Below are positions 8,450 through 18,157 of a stretch of DNA of 64,000 nucleotides, one piece after another. The stretch is from contig NZ_JACHIV010000001.1 of NCBI RefSeq assembly GCF_014203325.1, positions 3,907,501 to 3,971,500 of the forward strand. The letters run 5' to 3'. Under the pieces are notes generated by a model that was not told where the DNA came from, ran no database searches, and saw nothing but the letters and a program-made list of their open reading frames with translations. Numbering within the stretch: the stretch's first letter is position 1; each line of letters opens with the position of its first letter. The position numbers and the translations under genes are program-made. The DNA comes from Saccharopolyspora gloriosae (GTDB lineage: Bacteria > Actinomycetota > Actinomycetes > Mycobacteriales > Pseudonocardiaceae).

Positions 8450-11400
8450 TCAGCCCCGGGTCCGCCGCCGCCTCCGACGGCGGGGTGCTCCGCGGCCCTC
8501 GACGATCGCGGCGGCGGGCAGCACCGCCGGGTGCACCGGTTCCGGTGCGGGACCCGCTCGCCCGTTCAGCGGCAGCAAACCGGGCCGGTGGCGCGGTTCC
8601 ACCCGCAGCAGCCCCCACAACCCGGCGTTGACCTGGTTGATGGTCAACCCGTCCCGGATGAGGAAGTCCCCGGTCCGCCCGCCGGGTCCGCCGGCGCCGC
8701 CGATGAGCTCGACGGTCGCCTCGGTCTCCGGCAGCATTCCGCCGACGGCGGACCGGATCGCCGCGTTCGCGTCGGCGCGCTGGTAGCGCCACATGTGCCC
8801 CGACACCAGCATCGTGTGCACCCGCCCGCGATCGGCACCGTGCACGAACCGCACCGTCACCGGATCACCCTGGTGCGCGCGGAACACCGGTGTCGCCGGG
8901 TCGCCGTGCACCCGCGAGCTGAACATGTGCGCCTGTTCCGGATCGTCCCGCAGCCGCGGGGCGAAGCGCTCGTTGCGGTAGTTGATGCCGCGGTTGCCCC
9001 GCTCGTAGGGATCCAGGTCGACGTCCTCGCCCGACACGGCCTCCGGGTTCGGCTCGCCGTCGCGGTCGAACAGCCGCACCCCGTCCTGCCAGATCGCGAC
9101 GAACTCGCGGGTGGCCCGCGCAGCGCCGTCCTCGACCCAGCGGACATCGGCGGCCGTGCCGGTGGCCGGGCGGCCGGTCACCGGGTCCGTCCAGATCGAC
9201 CCTGGCGGCTCGATGATCAGCGTCCCGAACAGGCTGTGGTGCGCGTTGCCCCGGCGGTCCCCGAAGTCGGACAGCGTGATCGTGGAGCCCTCGATCTCGG
9301 GAGCGGCGAACCAGTAGGTCGTGATCGACTCACCGGGCCGCACCGTCTGGTCCGCGTTGAACCCGACGGTCGATCCGTCGGAGGTCCGCACGTCGTAGTC
9401 GACCATCCCGCCGTGCAGCGACACCCGGTCACCGCGCGGGAACGGGGCGTCCGCGGGCAGCGGCACGTGGTTCCCGTGCGGCGGCTGGCCGCCTGGGCGC
9501 AGCCCGTTGGTCAGCGTGATCTCGATGCACTCACCTGCGCGCGCCCGCAGGACCAGCGGTTCCGGTGGCCGGAGTCCGGCGCGCACCGCCGCCGCGTCCT
9601 GCGACCTGACGTAGGCCAGCCCGAACGGATCGTGGTCCCCGTCGTCCGGGTTGAACCGGAGCGGGTGCTCGACCGCGTCGACGCCCAACCTGCGCACCGG
9701 TGCCGTGCTCGGGCAGGTGTTCATCGGTTCCGCGCGCCGTGGCGCGTGGGGCCGCGACCGGTCGGCGGCGGGCTCCCGCGCGGGCGCCTGTCCCGGGAGG
9801 CCGTGGTCGGGCAGCGGAGCCAGATCCGGCTGCGGCCGGTCGGTGGTGCGGAAGATCCCCCACAGCCCCAGCCACTGGTCGTCGAGCGCGGTCGAGCCGT
9901 ACAGGAAGTCGCCCGGTCCACCGGCGCCCCTGTTCACGATCGCCGGCCCGCCATTGCCCGGTGTCACTTCGGCTTCGTCCTTGAGCTGCTCGCCCTCCAT
10001 TCCCCGGTGGACGACGTTCGACCCGATGATCTCGTAGTTGAAGTACTCGGCGAGCCCGAGGGCCTGCTGGTCGGTAAGCTCGCTGTTCGGGTTGTCCGGT
10101 TCGTTGAGCCATTTGTGCCCGTGCAAGGTGAAGTCGTGCATCTCCTCGTGCGCCGCGGCGATGTTGCGGATCAGCACGGGCTCACCGGTGTAGGCGCGCA
10201 GCACCGGAGTGGCCGGATCTCCGTGCACCGTCGAGGAGTACACGTACGCAGGATCACCGCGAGGCCCCGGTAGGCCCGGCCGCGTGCGGATCTGGAACGG
10301 CTCGTTGCGGTAGTTCACCGCGTAACCGCCCTGGTCTTCGCCGAAGTCACCCGGAACGCCCGGCGGCTGCACCGGTGGCCCCGCGCCGAAGTTCCGCCAC
10401 AGCGGGACGCGGTCGGCGTAGTAGAGGGTGAATTCGCGGAAGTCCATGCCCAGGTCGGATTCGATGATCGCTTCGGTGCCGACGCCGTCGGTGGGTTCGC
10501 CGGTGCGGGTGTCGCGCCAGACCGCGTCCGGCGGTTCCACGTTCATCGACGCGTACAGCCCCTTCTGCTGGTGCAGGCTGGGGTACTGGTGGTCGTGGAA
10601 GAACACCGATCTCAGCGGTTCGTCCACGTACCACCGGAACGCGGCCGTCTGCCCGAGCATCGCGGTCTGCGCGTAGTTGAACCCGACGGACGTGCCGTCC
10701 GAGGCGAGCTCGTCGAACTGCACCAGGTGCACGTGCGCGGAGACCTCCGAGGTCTCCTCCGGCAGCATGTAGTCGCCGTCGAAGCGGTTGACGTGGTCGA
10801 TCGGTTCGTCCGGATCCTCGTCCAGGTGCAGGTCGTTGGTGAGCAGGATCCGCATGCAGTCGCCTTGGCGTGCTCGGATCGTGTACGGCTCCGGTCTCTC
10901 CCGCCCGGAGGTGACCGCGTCGAGGTGGCTCTCCTCGACGTAGAGCCGTCCTTGGCGGTCCTTCCACCCCGCTTCGTTGTAGAGCAGCGGCAGGTCGATG
11001 GCGTGCGGCCGGTAGGTGCGCTCGGGGCGTTCCGGCGGGCACGGGTCGACGAATCCGGCGCCGGGTTTGGCCGGGTCCAGCGCCGGCATGTTCGCCGCTT
11101 CCATCGGAGTCGGCCCGCGGACCGTGTCGCCGGGGCGCCGCAGCTCCGCGAAGTCGTCCTCGATGACGGTGTGCGGCGGTTTGTACGCGCGCTGGCCGAA
11201 TTGTCCTTCGACGAACAGCGGAAAACCGGGGTGCCGGGCGTCCGGCGCGGGTGTCGCACCGGCCCGGTCGGGAAGTTCCCGCAGCGCTTGCAGCGGCGTG
11301 CCGTCCGGGTTGGCCGCGGCGCCGTCGCGCAACCGGTCGAAGATCCGCAGGTGCCCCCAGAAGCCCTGCGCGAAGTGCGGGTAGAAGTGGCAGTGGAAGA

Positions 11401-13276
11401 CCGAATCGCCGACGGTGCCCTGCACTCCGCCCGCGCCGCCTTCCAGGCGCAGCTCGAACGCCTCGCCCGGCCCGATCGCCTGGACGTCCTTGCGCGGTGA
11501 CGTCGGGTTGTCCGGGTCGGCGAACCAGCGCTGGGTGTGCTGGTGCCAGGGGTGGGTCTCGCGGACGCCGGGATGGATGAGCGCGAACCGCACCGGGTCG
11601 CCCACGTACGCCTTGGAGATCATCGCGTCGGTGTCCACGACCGGCTCCGCGCCGGGTCCGCCCGGTCGCGTCAGCTTGCCCTCGTCGCCGAAGACCCAGG
11701 ACTGCAGGTGCGATTCCTCGCTCTGGCACTTCGCACCGGGATCTTCGACGACCCGGTCGAGCTCCACCACGTACCCGTCGCAGAAGTGGTCCTGCGGGGT
11801 GAAGGTGCGCCCGTTGGGCAACGTGATGGTCTTCGCCGTGCCCGACGGGTTCTCCGGGGTGGGCGTGCCGCGATGCTCCAGGATGGCCCGCAGCCGGTTG
11901 CGCAGCGGCTCGCTGCGGTAGTTGATCCCGAACGTGGCGTCCGCCAGGCCCGTGGTCGGGAAGGTGGGCTGCTCGCCGTCGCGGTCCCGGACCCCTTCGA
12001 CCTCGTCCATGATCATGATGGCGAAGGAGCGGTGGTCCTCGCCGCCCGGAACGTGGACGTCGGCGAACAGCTCGGACTGCACCGCCCGGCCGGTGCGGCG
12101 GTCGAGCAGGTCCGCTCCGGTGATCGGGTCGTGCCACGTCGAACCGCGCGGGTGCACGATCACGCCGCCGAACAAGCCGCGCTGAGTGCTGGTGGAGCCT
12201 TCGGCCGCGCTGTCGAGGTTCGCGATGTCCACGACCGGCGCCTGCCCCTCGTGGTCGGCGTACCAGGTGAACGTGCCCTGCTCCCGGTGGCCGAGCGAGG
12301 TGTCCGGGTTCCCGCCGACCATCGCACCGTCGGAGTCCCGCGGGTCGAACTGCACCAGGCCGTCGGGGTGGATGCCCACCCGGCGGTCGCGGATGTCGTT
12401 GCGCAGTTCGATCCGCACGCAGTCCCCGACGTTCGCCCGGATCGTCAACGGCTGCGACAGCTGCGGATTCCGTTCCAGATCGCGCTTGCCGACACGGGCG
12501 TCGTCGTTCTTCAGCGCGTACACCAACCCGTCCGGCAGGTGGTCTCCCCAGCCGTTGAGCGGGATGTCCAGCTGGAAGGCGGACAGGTCGTAGGTGATCT
12601 GGCGCGCTCCGGCCGGGCACACCCCCGACGACGGCGGTGCGGCGGGAGGCGGCGGGCCGGGATCACCGGTAGCCGGTACCGCGCACAGCGGCACCACCAC
12701 GAGCACCGCCAGCACCCCGGCAACCGAAGCCCGCCGCCACGACCGCTCACGACACCACGCCCCGAGGGCCACGATCACCGTCGTCGGCAGGCACACCACG
12801 GCCGCCGCCACCACCAGCACCGGCGCCACCACCGCCACCTCGTGCACGATCCCGCCCGCGTCCGGCAGCGACTCCGGCCTCCCGAGGAACACCCCGGACA
12901 GCGCCGTCCTCGCCGGGGCCACGACCGCCAGCGACGCGCACATCGCGAGCGCGGCGGCGCAGGACCGCTGCACCCATCGCGTCGCCGGTGCGGCGGAGCC
13001 CACCGCGACGTCGACACCGGCCAGCGCCAGCACCACGGCCGTCATGGCGAACGCGAACGCGAACAGCCCGAACCCCACCGCCTGCGCCGGCGCCGGAAAC
13101 CCGCCGACGTCGATCCACCCGACGCCGCGCGGTTCCGCCAGCGCGACGCCCGCGACGAGCACCGCCGCCGCAGTGCTCCGGGCCAGCACCGACGACCGGT
13201 ACCGGCGCTGCATCGTCGTTCGCACGAGGCCTCCCCCGCTTTCTCCAGGCGAGCTGTCGGATGGATCGCTGCGCAT
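8450..13276 (-). CDS. Giant membrane-anchored multicopper oxidase with three two-cupredoxin units
   Basis: A 1608-residue protein, about three times a normal bacterial multicopper oxidase. Residues 30-200 hold about five transmembrane helices; the rest is outside the membrane. Three homologous units, each of two cupredoxin-like domains, lie at about 220-650, 750-1150 and 1195-1560 and share GINYR or VNYR, HGDPATPV and GLFG/GLYA/SLFG motifs. Copper-ligand motifs are in unit 1 (HPWHQH at 575-580; HCHFYPH at 628-634) and unit 2 (FHDH with His894 and His896; HGHKW at 1052-1056). Unit 3 keeps few ligands (HMW near 1495). The layout recalls ceruloplasmin and MnxG-type manganese oxidases, so metal oxidation (Mn, Fe or Cu) is plausible but inferred. 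The start could instead be the ATG 21 codons in (13213). It is probably co-transcribed with the Met/His-rich gene upstream. Confidence 0.85.
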   Translation of the reverse strand: MRSDPSDSSPGESGGGLVRTTMQRRYRSSVLARSTAAAVLVAGVALAEPRGVGWIDVGGFPAPAQAVGFGLFAFAFAMTAVVLALAGVDVAVGSAAPATRWVQRSCAAALAMCASLAVVAPARTALSGVFLGRPESLPDAGGIVHEVAVVAPVLVVAAAVVCLPTTVIVALGAWCRERSWRRASVAGVLAVLVVVPLCAVPATGDPGPPPPAAPPSSGVCPAGARQITYDLSAFQLDIPLNGWGDHLPDGLVYALKNDDARVGKRDLERNPQLSQPLTIRANVGDCVRIELRNDIRDRRVGIHPDGLVQFDPRDSDGAMVGGNPDTSLGHREQGTFTWYADHEGQAPVVDIANLDSAAEGSTSTQRGLFGGVIVHPRGSTWHDPITGADLLDRRTGRAVQSELFADVHVPGGEDHRSFAIMIMDEVEGVRDRDGEQPTFPTTGLADATFGINYRSEPLRNRLRAILEHRGTPTPENPSGTAKTITLPNGRTFTPQDHFCDGYVVELDRVVEDPGAKCQSEESHLQSWVFGDEGKLTRPGGPGAEPVVDTDAMISKAYVGDPVRFALIHPGVRETHPWHQHTQRWFADPDNPTSPRKDVQAIGPGEAFELRLEGGAGGVQGTVGDSVFHCHFYPHFAQGFWGHLRIFDRLRDGAAANPDGTPLQALRELPDRAGATPAPDARHPGFPLFVEGQFGQRAYKPPHTVIEDDFAELRRPGDTVRGPTPMEAANMPALDPAKPGAGFVDPCPPERPERTYRPHAIDLPLLYNEAGWKDRQGRLYVEESHLDAVTSGRERPEPYTIRARQGDCMRILLTNDLHLDEDPDEPIDHVNRFDGDYMLPEETSEVSAHVHLVQFDELASDGTSVGFNYAQTAMLGQTAAFRWYVDEPLRSVFFHDHQYPSLHQQKGLYASMNVEPPDAVWRDTRTGEPTDGVGTEAIIESDLGMDFREFTLYYADRVPLWRNFGAGPPVQPPGVPGDFGEDQGGYAVNYRNEPFQIRTRPGLPGPRGDPAYVYSSTVHGDPATPVLRAYTGEPVLIRNIAAAHEEMHDFTLHGHKWLNEPDNPNSELTDQQALGLAEYFNYEIIGSNVVHRGMEGEQLKDEAEVTPGNGGPAIVNRGAGGPGDFLYGSTALDDQWLGLWGIFRTTDRPQPDLAPLPDHGLPGQAPAREPAADRSRPHAPRRAEPMNTCPSTAPVRRLGVDAVEHPLRFNPDDGDHDPFGLAYVRSQDAAAVRAGLRPPEPLVLRARAGECIEITLTNGLRPGGQPPHGNHVPLPADAPFPRGDRVSLHGGMVDYDVRTSDGSTVGFNADQTVRPGESITTYWFAAPEIEGSTITLSDFGDRRGNAHHSLFGTLIIEPPGSIWTDPVTGRPATGTAADVRWVEDGAARATREFVAIWQDGVRLFDRDGEPNPEAVSGEDVDLDPYERGNRGINYRNERFAPRLRDDPEQAHMFSSRVHGDPATPVFRAHQGDPVTVRFVHGADRGRVHTMLVSGHMWRYQRADANAAIRSAVGGMLPETEATVELIGGAGGPGGRTGDFLIRDGLTINQVNAGLWGLLRVEPRHRPGLLPLNGRAGPAPEPVHPAVLPAAAIVEGRGAPRRRRRRRTRG

Positions 13277-13288
13277 GCCGCCACGCCC

Positions 13289-13828
13289 CTAATGACCGCC
13301 GTGGCCGTGCCCCGGCGGCGCAGGATCTCGCTCCGGCTCCTGCTCCATCGGCCGGACCGGCAGGCCGACGGTGATCTCGCCGTCGCCGTCCGGAACGGTC
13401 AGCCGGACGTGCTCGGCGCCGTCCCGGGCGCGGAACCGCAGCCGCTCCTCGACGGTGCCGCCCGGCCGGATCCACCGCGGCCCGCCGACGCCCGCGACGG
13501 CGGCGGCCGGTCCGTCCGCGCCGTCGATCCGCAGCTCGACGTCCTCGAAGGGCACTCGCACCGGCGCGCCGGTCGTGTTGCGCAGTTGCAGCACGATCTG
13601 GACCTCGGGGCTGTGGTCCATCGGCATCGGCGCGATCATCTGATCCATCGGCGGCGACGGGATCAACGTGGCCGTGGCGTCCAGCCAACCGGCTCCCCAC
13701 CGCGCCGGGACGCCGGTCGCGGGTTCCGGCGCCACGAGGCCGAATCCCACCGCGCAGGCGGCGATCAGCGGCAACGGCAGCAGGCCGAGCGTCCGCCGCC
13801 ACCGACGGGATCGAACGGGGAACCGCAT
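13289..13828 (-). CDS. Exported Met/His-rich protein, probable partner of the copper oxidase
   Basis: A 179-residue protein with a basic N-terminus (MRFPVRSRRWRR), a hydrophobic helix (about 13-33) and then an exported domain. It carries a methionine cluster, PPMDQMIAPMPMDH, and ends in GHGHGGH; both are typical copper-binding features. The middle looks like one beta-sandwich domain. The ATG at 13828 is preferred over an in-frame start 36 bases upstream because AGG lies before it and a signal sequence follows directly. It ends 12 bp before the multicopper oxidase gene, so it is probably the first gene of that operon and may deliver or buffer copper. No named family recognised. Confidence 0.7.
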   Translation of the reverse strand: MRFPVRSRRWRRTLGLLPLPLIAACAVGFGLVAPEPATGVPARWGAGWLDATATLIPSPPMDQMIAPMPMDHSPEVQIVLQLRNTTGAPVRVPFEDVELRIDGADGPAAAVAGVGGPRWIRPGGTVEERLRFRARDGAEHVRLTVPDGDGEITVGLPVRPMEQEPERDPAPPGHGHGGH

Positions 13829-14087
13829 GTGAACCTCGCATGCGCGGCCAGAGGTGCGCCGCATCCGGAAGACGGGAGCACGACGAGATCTACCGCCGCG
13901 TTCGCCGCTGCGCCAACGAGCGCAACCGAGAAGAACCCGAAGGGACCAGCATTTCCCGGCATTCAGAGCGCGTCTCGCCGCCGGGACGCGAATCTCTTGG
14001 CATGCGGGGGATTCGACGAGGCCCTGCGGTGATCTCCGCTCGCGGATGATGAGCCCGTCGCAACGACCGCCGTCGATCCGATGCGGA

Positions 14088-15482
14088 TCAGCCGAGCACC
14101 GTCAGCCATCCGGCCAGCGCGAGCAACGTCACCAGCAGCACCGGCACGGTGAGCACGATCCCCGTCCGGAAGTAGCGCCCCCACCCGACGTGCAGGCCCT
14201 TGCGGTCGAGCACGTGCAGCCACAGCAAGGTGGCCAGGCTGCCGATCGGCGTGATCTTCGGCCCCAGGTCGGATCCGATGACGTTCGCGTAGATCATCGC
14301 CTCGTGCGCGAGCCCGGTCGCGCCCGCACCCGCGATGGCCAGCGCCGCGATCAGCACCGTCGGCAGGTTGTTCATGATCGACGCCAGCACCGCCACCACC
14401 ACGCCGGTCCCCACGGCGGCGGCGACCGTGCCGTGCGCGCCGAAGTGGCCGAACAGCGCCGCCAACTCCCGCGTCAGCCCGACGTTGCGCAAGCCGTAGA
14501 CGACGAGGTACATGCCGATGCTGAACAGCACGATCTGCCACGGCGCTTCGCGGACGACCTTGCCGACGGCGATGCGCCGCCCACCGGAGTCCGGCCCGGC
14601 GGGTCCGCCACCGGACACGACGAGCGCCTTGCGCTCGGCGCGGAACAGGAATCCTGGCCACCGGGCCGCCACCGCGAGCAGCACCACCGCTCCCGCCCCG
14701 ATCACCGCGGACAGCGGCACTCCCAGCGGTTCGGCCGCGAAGTACCCGACGAGCAGCATGCCCAGCACCGCCCACCCGGCGCGGAACGTCACCCGGTCCC
14801 GGATGGCGGACGCGGGCTCGGCGAGCGCGGTCAGGTCGTAGGCCGCCGGGATGTCCCGCCGGAAGTACCAGAGCAGCACCACCAGGCTCGCCGCCACCGA
14901 GACCAGGCCGACCGGCACCATCACCACCGCGTACCGGGCGAACCCGATCCCGAAGAAGTCCGCGGACACGATGTTGACCAGGTTCGACACCACCAGCGGC
15001 AGGCTTCCGGTGTCGGCCACGAACCCCGTGGCCAGCGCGAACCCCAGCGTGGCGGCCGGGGTGAAGCGCAGCGCCAGCATGATCTGCAGCACGATGGGGG
15101 TGAGGATCAGCGCGGCGCCGTCGTTGGCGAACACCGCCGAGATCGCCGCGCCGAGCAGCACCACCAGCACGAACAGTCGCCGCCCGCGCCCGCCGCCCCA
15201 GCGGGCCACGTGCAGCGCGGCCCACTCGAAGAAGCCGGACTCGTCGAGCAGCAGCGAGACCAGCACGATCGCCACGAAGGCGAGCGTCGCGTTCCACACC
15301 AGTCCGACCACAGTGGACACATCGGAGACCGCGACCACCCCGGTCAGCAGCGCCGCGGCGGCCCCGCCGAGCGCGCTCCACCCGATCCCCAGCCCACCGG
15401 GGCGCCGGATGACCAACGCCAAGGTCAGCACGAAGATCGCCCCAGCGACCACCGTCATCACGAGCTCGAACCCCTCCGCCAT
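14088..15482 (-). CDS. arsB: ArsB-type arsenite/anion efflux transporter
   Basis: A 464-residue integral membrane protein with about 11-12 transmembrane helices. Family marks are [35 protein letters not shown] and [22 protein letters not shown], which match the ArsB / ion-transporter superfamily. ArsB exports arsenite or antimonite using the proton motive force, alone or with ArsA. No arsR, arsA or arsC lies nearby, so the substrate is inferred from family only. It shares its strand with the copper-oxidase pair, after a gap of about 260 bp, so metal(loid) handling may be a common theme. Confidence 0.85.
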   Translation of the reverse strand: MAEGFELVMTVVAGAIFVLTLALVIRRPGGLGIGWSALGGAAAALLTGVVAVSDVSTVVGLVWNATLAFVAIVLVSLLLDESGFFEWAALHVARWGGGRGRRLFVLVVLLGAAISAVFANDGAALILTPIVLQIMLALRFTPAATLGFALATGFVADTGSLPLVVSNLVNIVSADFFGIGFARYAVVMVPVGLVSVAASLVVLLWYFRRDIPAAYDLTALAEPASAIRDRVTFRAGWAVLGMLLVGYFAAEPLGVPLSAVIGAGAVVLLAVAARWPGFLFRAERKALVVSGGGPAGPDSGGRRIAVGKVVREAPWQIVLFSIGMYLVVYGLRNVGLTRELAALFGHFGAHGTVAAAVGTGVVVAVLASIMNNLPTVLIAALAIAGAGATGLAHEAMIYANVIGSDLGPKITPIGSLATLLWLHVLDRKGLHVGWGRYFRTGIVLTVPVLLVTLLALAGWLTVLG

Positions 15483-15668
15483 GCGCGGTGGAACCCTCGC
15501 CGCCGCCCTCGCCCCGCGAGACTAGGCCATGCCCCACCTCGGAGGACGACGCGCCGTGGTCGATGCCACGTCCATTTCTTGAGAATCGGTTCCCGCTGAA
15601 TGGGCAGCGAGGGTTACCCTACGTGTGCTCATTCTGGTCTGAACGTGTGAACAGGGAGGTTCCGGACC

Positions 15669-16985
15669 ATGGCGGTCGGCCACGTTCCCGATGCCGTCGC
15701 GGAGGACTCCGCGCCGCGCAACTCCACTCGCCAAGTCGTGGTGGCCAGCCTCGTAGGAACCTCCATCGAGTTCTACGACTTCTACGTCTACGCCACCGCC
15801 GCCGTGCTGGTGTTCCCGAAGCTGTTCTTCCCCGCCGGCGACCCCACCGCCGCGACCTTGCAGTCGCTGGCGACGTTCGCCATCGCCTTCGTCGCGCGGC
15901 CCGTCGGTTCCGCGCTGTTCGGGCACTTCGGCGACCGCATCGGCCGCAAGTCGACCCTGGTGGCCTCGCTGCTGACGATGGGGATCTCGACGGTGCTCAT
16001 CGGGCTGCTGCCCGGTTACGCGTCGATCGGCGTGGCCGCGCCGCTGCTGCTGGCGCTGTGCCGGTTCGGGCAGGGGCTCGGCCTCGGCGGCGAATGGGGC
16101 GGCGCGGCACTGCTGGCCACCGAGAACGCGCCCAGCGGCAAGCGCGCCACCTTCGGCACCTTCCCGCAGCTCGGCGCCCCCATCGGTTTCTTCGTGGCGA
16201 ACGGCCTGTTCCTGCTGCTGTCCGAGACGATGGACGACGCGACCTTCCTGGCCTGGGGCTGGCGGGTGCCGTTCCTGGTCTCCGCGGTCCTGGTCATCGT
16301 CGGCCTGTGGGTGCGGCTGAGCCTGCACGAGACACCCGCGTTCGCGAAGGTCGTCGAGTCCGGCGCCCGCGCCAAGGTCCCCTTCGTGCAGGTCTTCCGC
16401 ACCGGCCTCAAGGGCCTCGTGCTGGGCACGTTCATCATGCTCGCGACCTACGTGCTGTTCTACCTGATGACCGTGTTCACCCTGTCCTACGGCACCGCCG
16501 AGTCCGGGCTGGGCTACAGCCGCTCCGAGTTCCTGGTGTTCCTGCTCATCGGAGTGGTGTTCTTCGGCCTGACCGTGCCCATCGCCGGCGTGCTGGCCGA
16601 CCGCTTCGGCCGCCGCTCCACGCTGCTCGTGATCACCTCGGCGATCATCGTGTTCGGACTGCTGATGGGGCCGTGGTTCGGGAGCGGTTCGCTGCCCGCG
16701 GTGCTCAGCTTCCTCATCGTCGGCCTCGCCCTGATGGGCTTGACGTTCGGCCCGATGGGCGCGGTGCTGCCGGAGCTGTTCCCCACCGCGGTGCGCTACA
16801 CGGGAGCGTCGGTGTCCTACAACCTGGCGAGCCTGCTCGGCGCCTCCGTCGCGCCCTACATCGCGACCTGGCTCGCGGGCAGCCACGGCGTCGGCTGGGT
16901 CGGCGTCTACCTCGCCGCGATGGGAGCGCTGACGCTGATCGCGCTGCTGATCAGCCGCGAAACGAAGGACTCCGCGCTGGACTGA
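15669..16985 (+). CDS. MFS transporter, metabolite:H+ symporter (MHS) family
   Basis: A 438-residue 12-helix transporter. Marks of the MHS family (ProP, KgtP, ShiA relatives) include the N-terminal SLVGTSIEFYDFYVYATAA, the loop motif DRIGRKSTL, GQGLGLGGEWGGAALLATE and the second-half repeat LADRFGRRSTLL. Members import osmolytes, dicarboxylates, shikimate or aromatic acids with protons. The ATG at 15669 follows GGGAGG. It stands alone between a divergent arsB and the DUF1707 gene, so context does not identify the substrate. Confidence 0.88.
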   Translation: MAVGHVPDAVAEDSAPRNSTRQVVVASLVGTSIEFYDFYVYATAAVLVFPKLFFPAGDPTAATLQSLATFAIAFVARPVGSALFGHFGDRIGRKSTLVASLLTMGISTVLIGLLPGYASIGVAAPLLLALCRFGQGLGLGGEWGGAALLATENAPSGKRATFGTFPQLGAPIGFFVANGLFLLLSETMDDATFLAWGWRVPFLVSAVLVIVGLWVRLSLHETPAFAKVVESGARAKVPFVQVFRTGLKGLVLGTFIMLATYVLFYLMTVFTLSYGTAESGLGYSRSEFLVFLLIGVVFFGLTVPIAGVLADRFGRRSTLLVITSAIIVFGLLMGPWFGSGSLPAVLSFLIVGLALMGLTFGPMGAVLPELFPTAVRYTGASVSYNLASLLGASVAPYIATWLAGSHGVGWVGVYLAAMGALTLIALLISRETKDSALD

Positions 16986-17178
16986 CCGAGTCGTCGCCGG
17001 TTCCGCGAGGAGCCGGCGACGCTCGTCCTCCAGGCCGGAACCACTTGGCAGGGCGGCGAATTCTCGTCCTTTCGGCCACCCGCCACCGACCCGGAGTCCG
17101 ATCCGCGCACCTCGCCCCGCGCCCTAGCGTGAGCTCATCGCCGAGGGACGGCGGCACGAGCACTTCGAGGTGAACGCG

Positions 17179-17631
17179 ATGACGCACGCGGACGTGGATA
17201 CGAGCACCTGGATCCTGGAGCACGGCGGCACCCGCCTGTCCGACTCCGACCGGGCGCAGGGCCAGCGCCTCCTCAACGAGCACGTGGCGATGGGCCGCCT
17301 CACCTCGGAGGAATTCGGGGACCGCGCCGTGCAGGTGCAGCACGCCCGCACCAGGTCGGAACTGCTCGCGGCGTTCCAGGACCTGCCCCGCCCCCACCCT
17401 CGTCTCGACGAGCCGGTGGAGCTGCGCCGCACCGCGATCCCGGAGCCCCGCGCGGACGTCCCCCACCTGCGCTACGCCGTCACCGCGACCGTCTCGTCGT
17501 GCGCCGTCGCGGGCGCGCTCGGCGTCCTGCTGCTCGCCCTCCAGGAGCCGGCGGTCCTGTTCGCCGCGGCCGGGGTACTGCTGACGGTGTACTTCGCGCT
17601 GGTCATCCTCGGCCACCGCACCGAACGCTGA
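17179..17631 (+). CDS. DUF1707 (SHOCT-like) membrane protein
   Basis: A 150-residue protein with an N-terminal DUF1707 domain (about residues 12-65): RLSDSDRAQGQRLLNEHVAM, GRLTSEEFGDRA and then TRSELLAAFQDLP. Two hydrophobic helices follow near residues 97-140. DUF1707 proteins are common in actinobacteria and often occur with membrane or regulatory domains; their role is unknown. The ATG at 17179 was preferred over GTG at 17170 because GAGG lies eight bases before it. Its stop is three bases from the stop of the convergent Nudix gene. Confidence 0.8.
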   Translation: MTHADVDTSTWILEHGGTRLSDSDRAQGQRLLNEHVAMGRLTSEEFGDRAVQVQHARTRSELLAAFQDLPRPHPRLDEPVELRRTAIPEPRADVPHLRYAVTATVSSCAVAGALGVLLLALQEPAVLFAAAGVLLTVYFALVILGHRTER

Positions 17632-17634
17632 CCC

Positions 17635-18102
17635 TCACTCCGACCCCAGTTCCCCCAGCAACCGGGAGAGGAATTCCGCCTGCGCGGCAAGGATCTTCTC
17701 CCGAGCCACCGCCGGAGCGAACCACTCGGCCCGGTCCACCTCGGGGAAGCTCTGCGTGCGACCGGACCGCGGCGGCCACGCCAGCTCCACGAGGTTGCTG
17801 CGCAACGAGCTCACGTCGAACTCGCCCCGCACCGCCCACGCCGTGACGACCTTGCCGCTCTTCTGCCGCACCTCGCCCAGATCGATCGCCGAGTCCGCGA
17901 CCGGCCGCAGCCCCGTCTCCTCCTCGAACTCGCGCACCGCGGCGGACAACGGCGCCTCGTCCTCGCCGTACTCGCCCTTCGGGATCGACCAGGCACCGAG
18001 GTCCTTGTTCTTCCAGAACGGGCCGCCCGGATGCACCAGCAGCACTTCCGGAGCACCCTCGCGCATCCGGTACAGCAGGATCCCCGCGCTGCGCTTCGCC
18101 AT
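17635..18102 (-). CDS. Nudix hydrolase
   Basis: A 155-residue single-domain Nudix protein. The Nudix box is intact at about residues 42-64 (GEYGEDE, then REFEEETGL), giving the GX5EX7REUXEEXGU signature that binds Mg2+ and cleaves nucleoside-diphosphate-linked substrates. The N-terminus MAKRSAGILLYR and the WSIPKGE strand place it among NTP pyrophosphohydrolases of the MutT/DR1025 kind. The start at 18102 was taken because the family N-terminus begins there; the open frame extends 57 codons further into the divergent dinB gene. House-cleaning or DNA-damage related function is plausible given that neighbour. Confidence 0.85.
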   Translation of the reverse strand: MAKRSAGILLYRMREGAPEVLLVHPGGPFWKNKDLGAWSIPKGEYGEDEAPLSAAVREFEEETGLRPVADSAIDLGEVRQKSGKVVTAWAVRGEFDVSSLRSNLVELAWPPRSGRTQSFPEVDRAEWFAPAVAREKILAAQAEFLSRLLGELGSE

Positions 18103-18157
18103 CCGCCGACCGTACCGCCGAGCTGCCGCCACTCCCCGAACCAGGCAAGCTGGCCAG

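Noticed and set aside
5958-8792. 944-codon open frame on the - strand opposite the GH3 gene
   Set aside because: A GC-driven shadow of the real gene: Arg/Gly/Ala-rich, low complexity, no domain, while the + strand frame is a clear GH3 enzyme.
13963-15537. 524-codon - strand frame overlapping arsB in another frame
   Set aside because: Arg/Gly-rich low-complexity product; the frame 14088-15482 gives a proper ArsB-type membrane protein.
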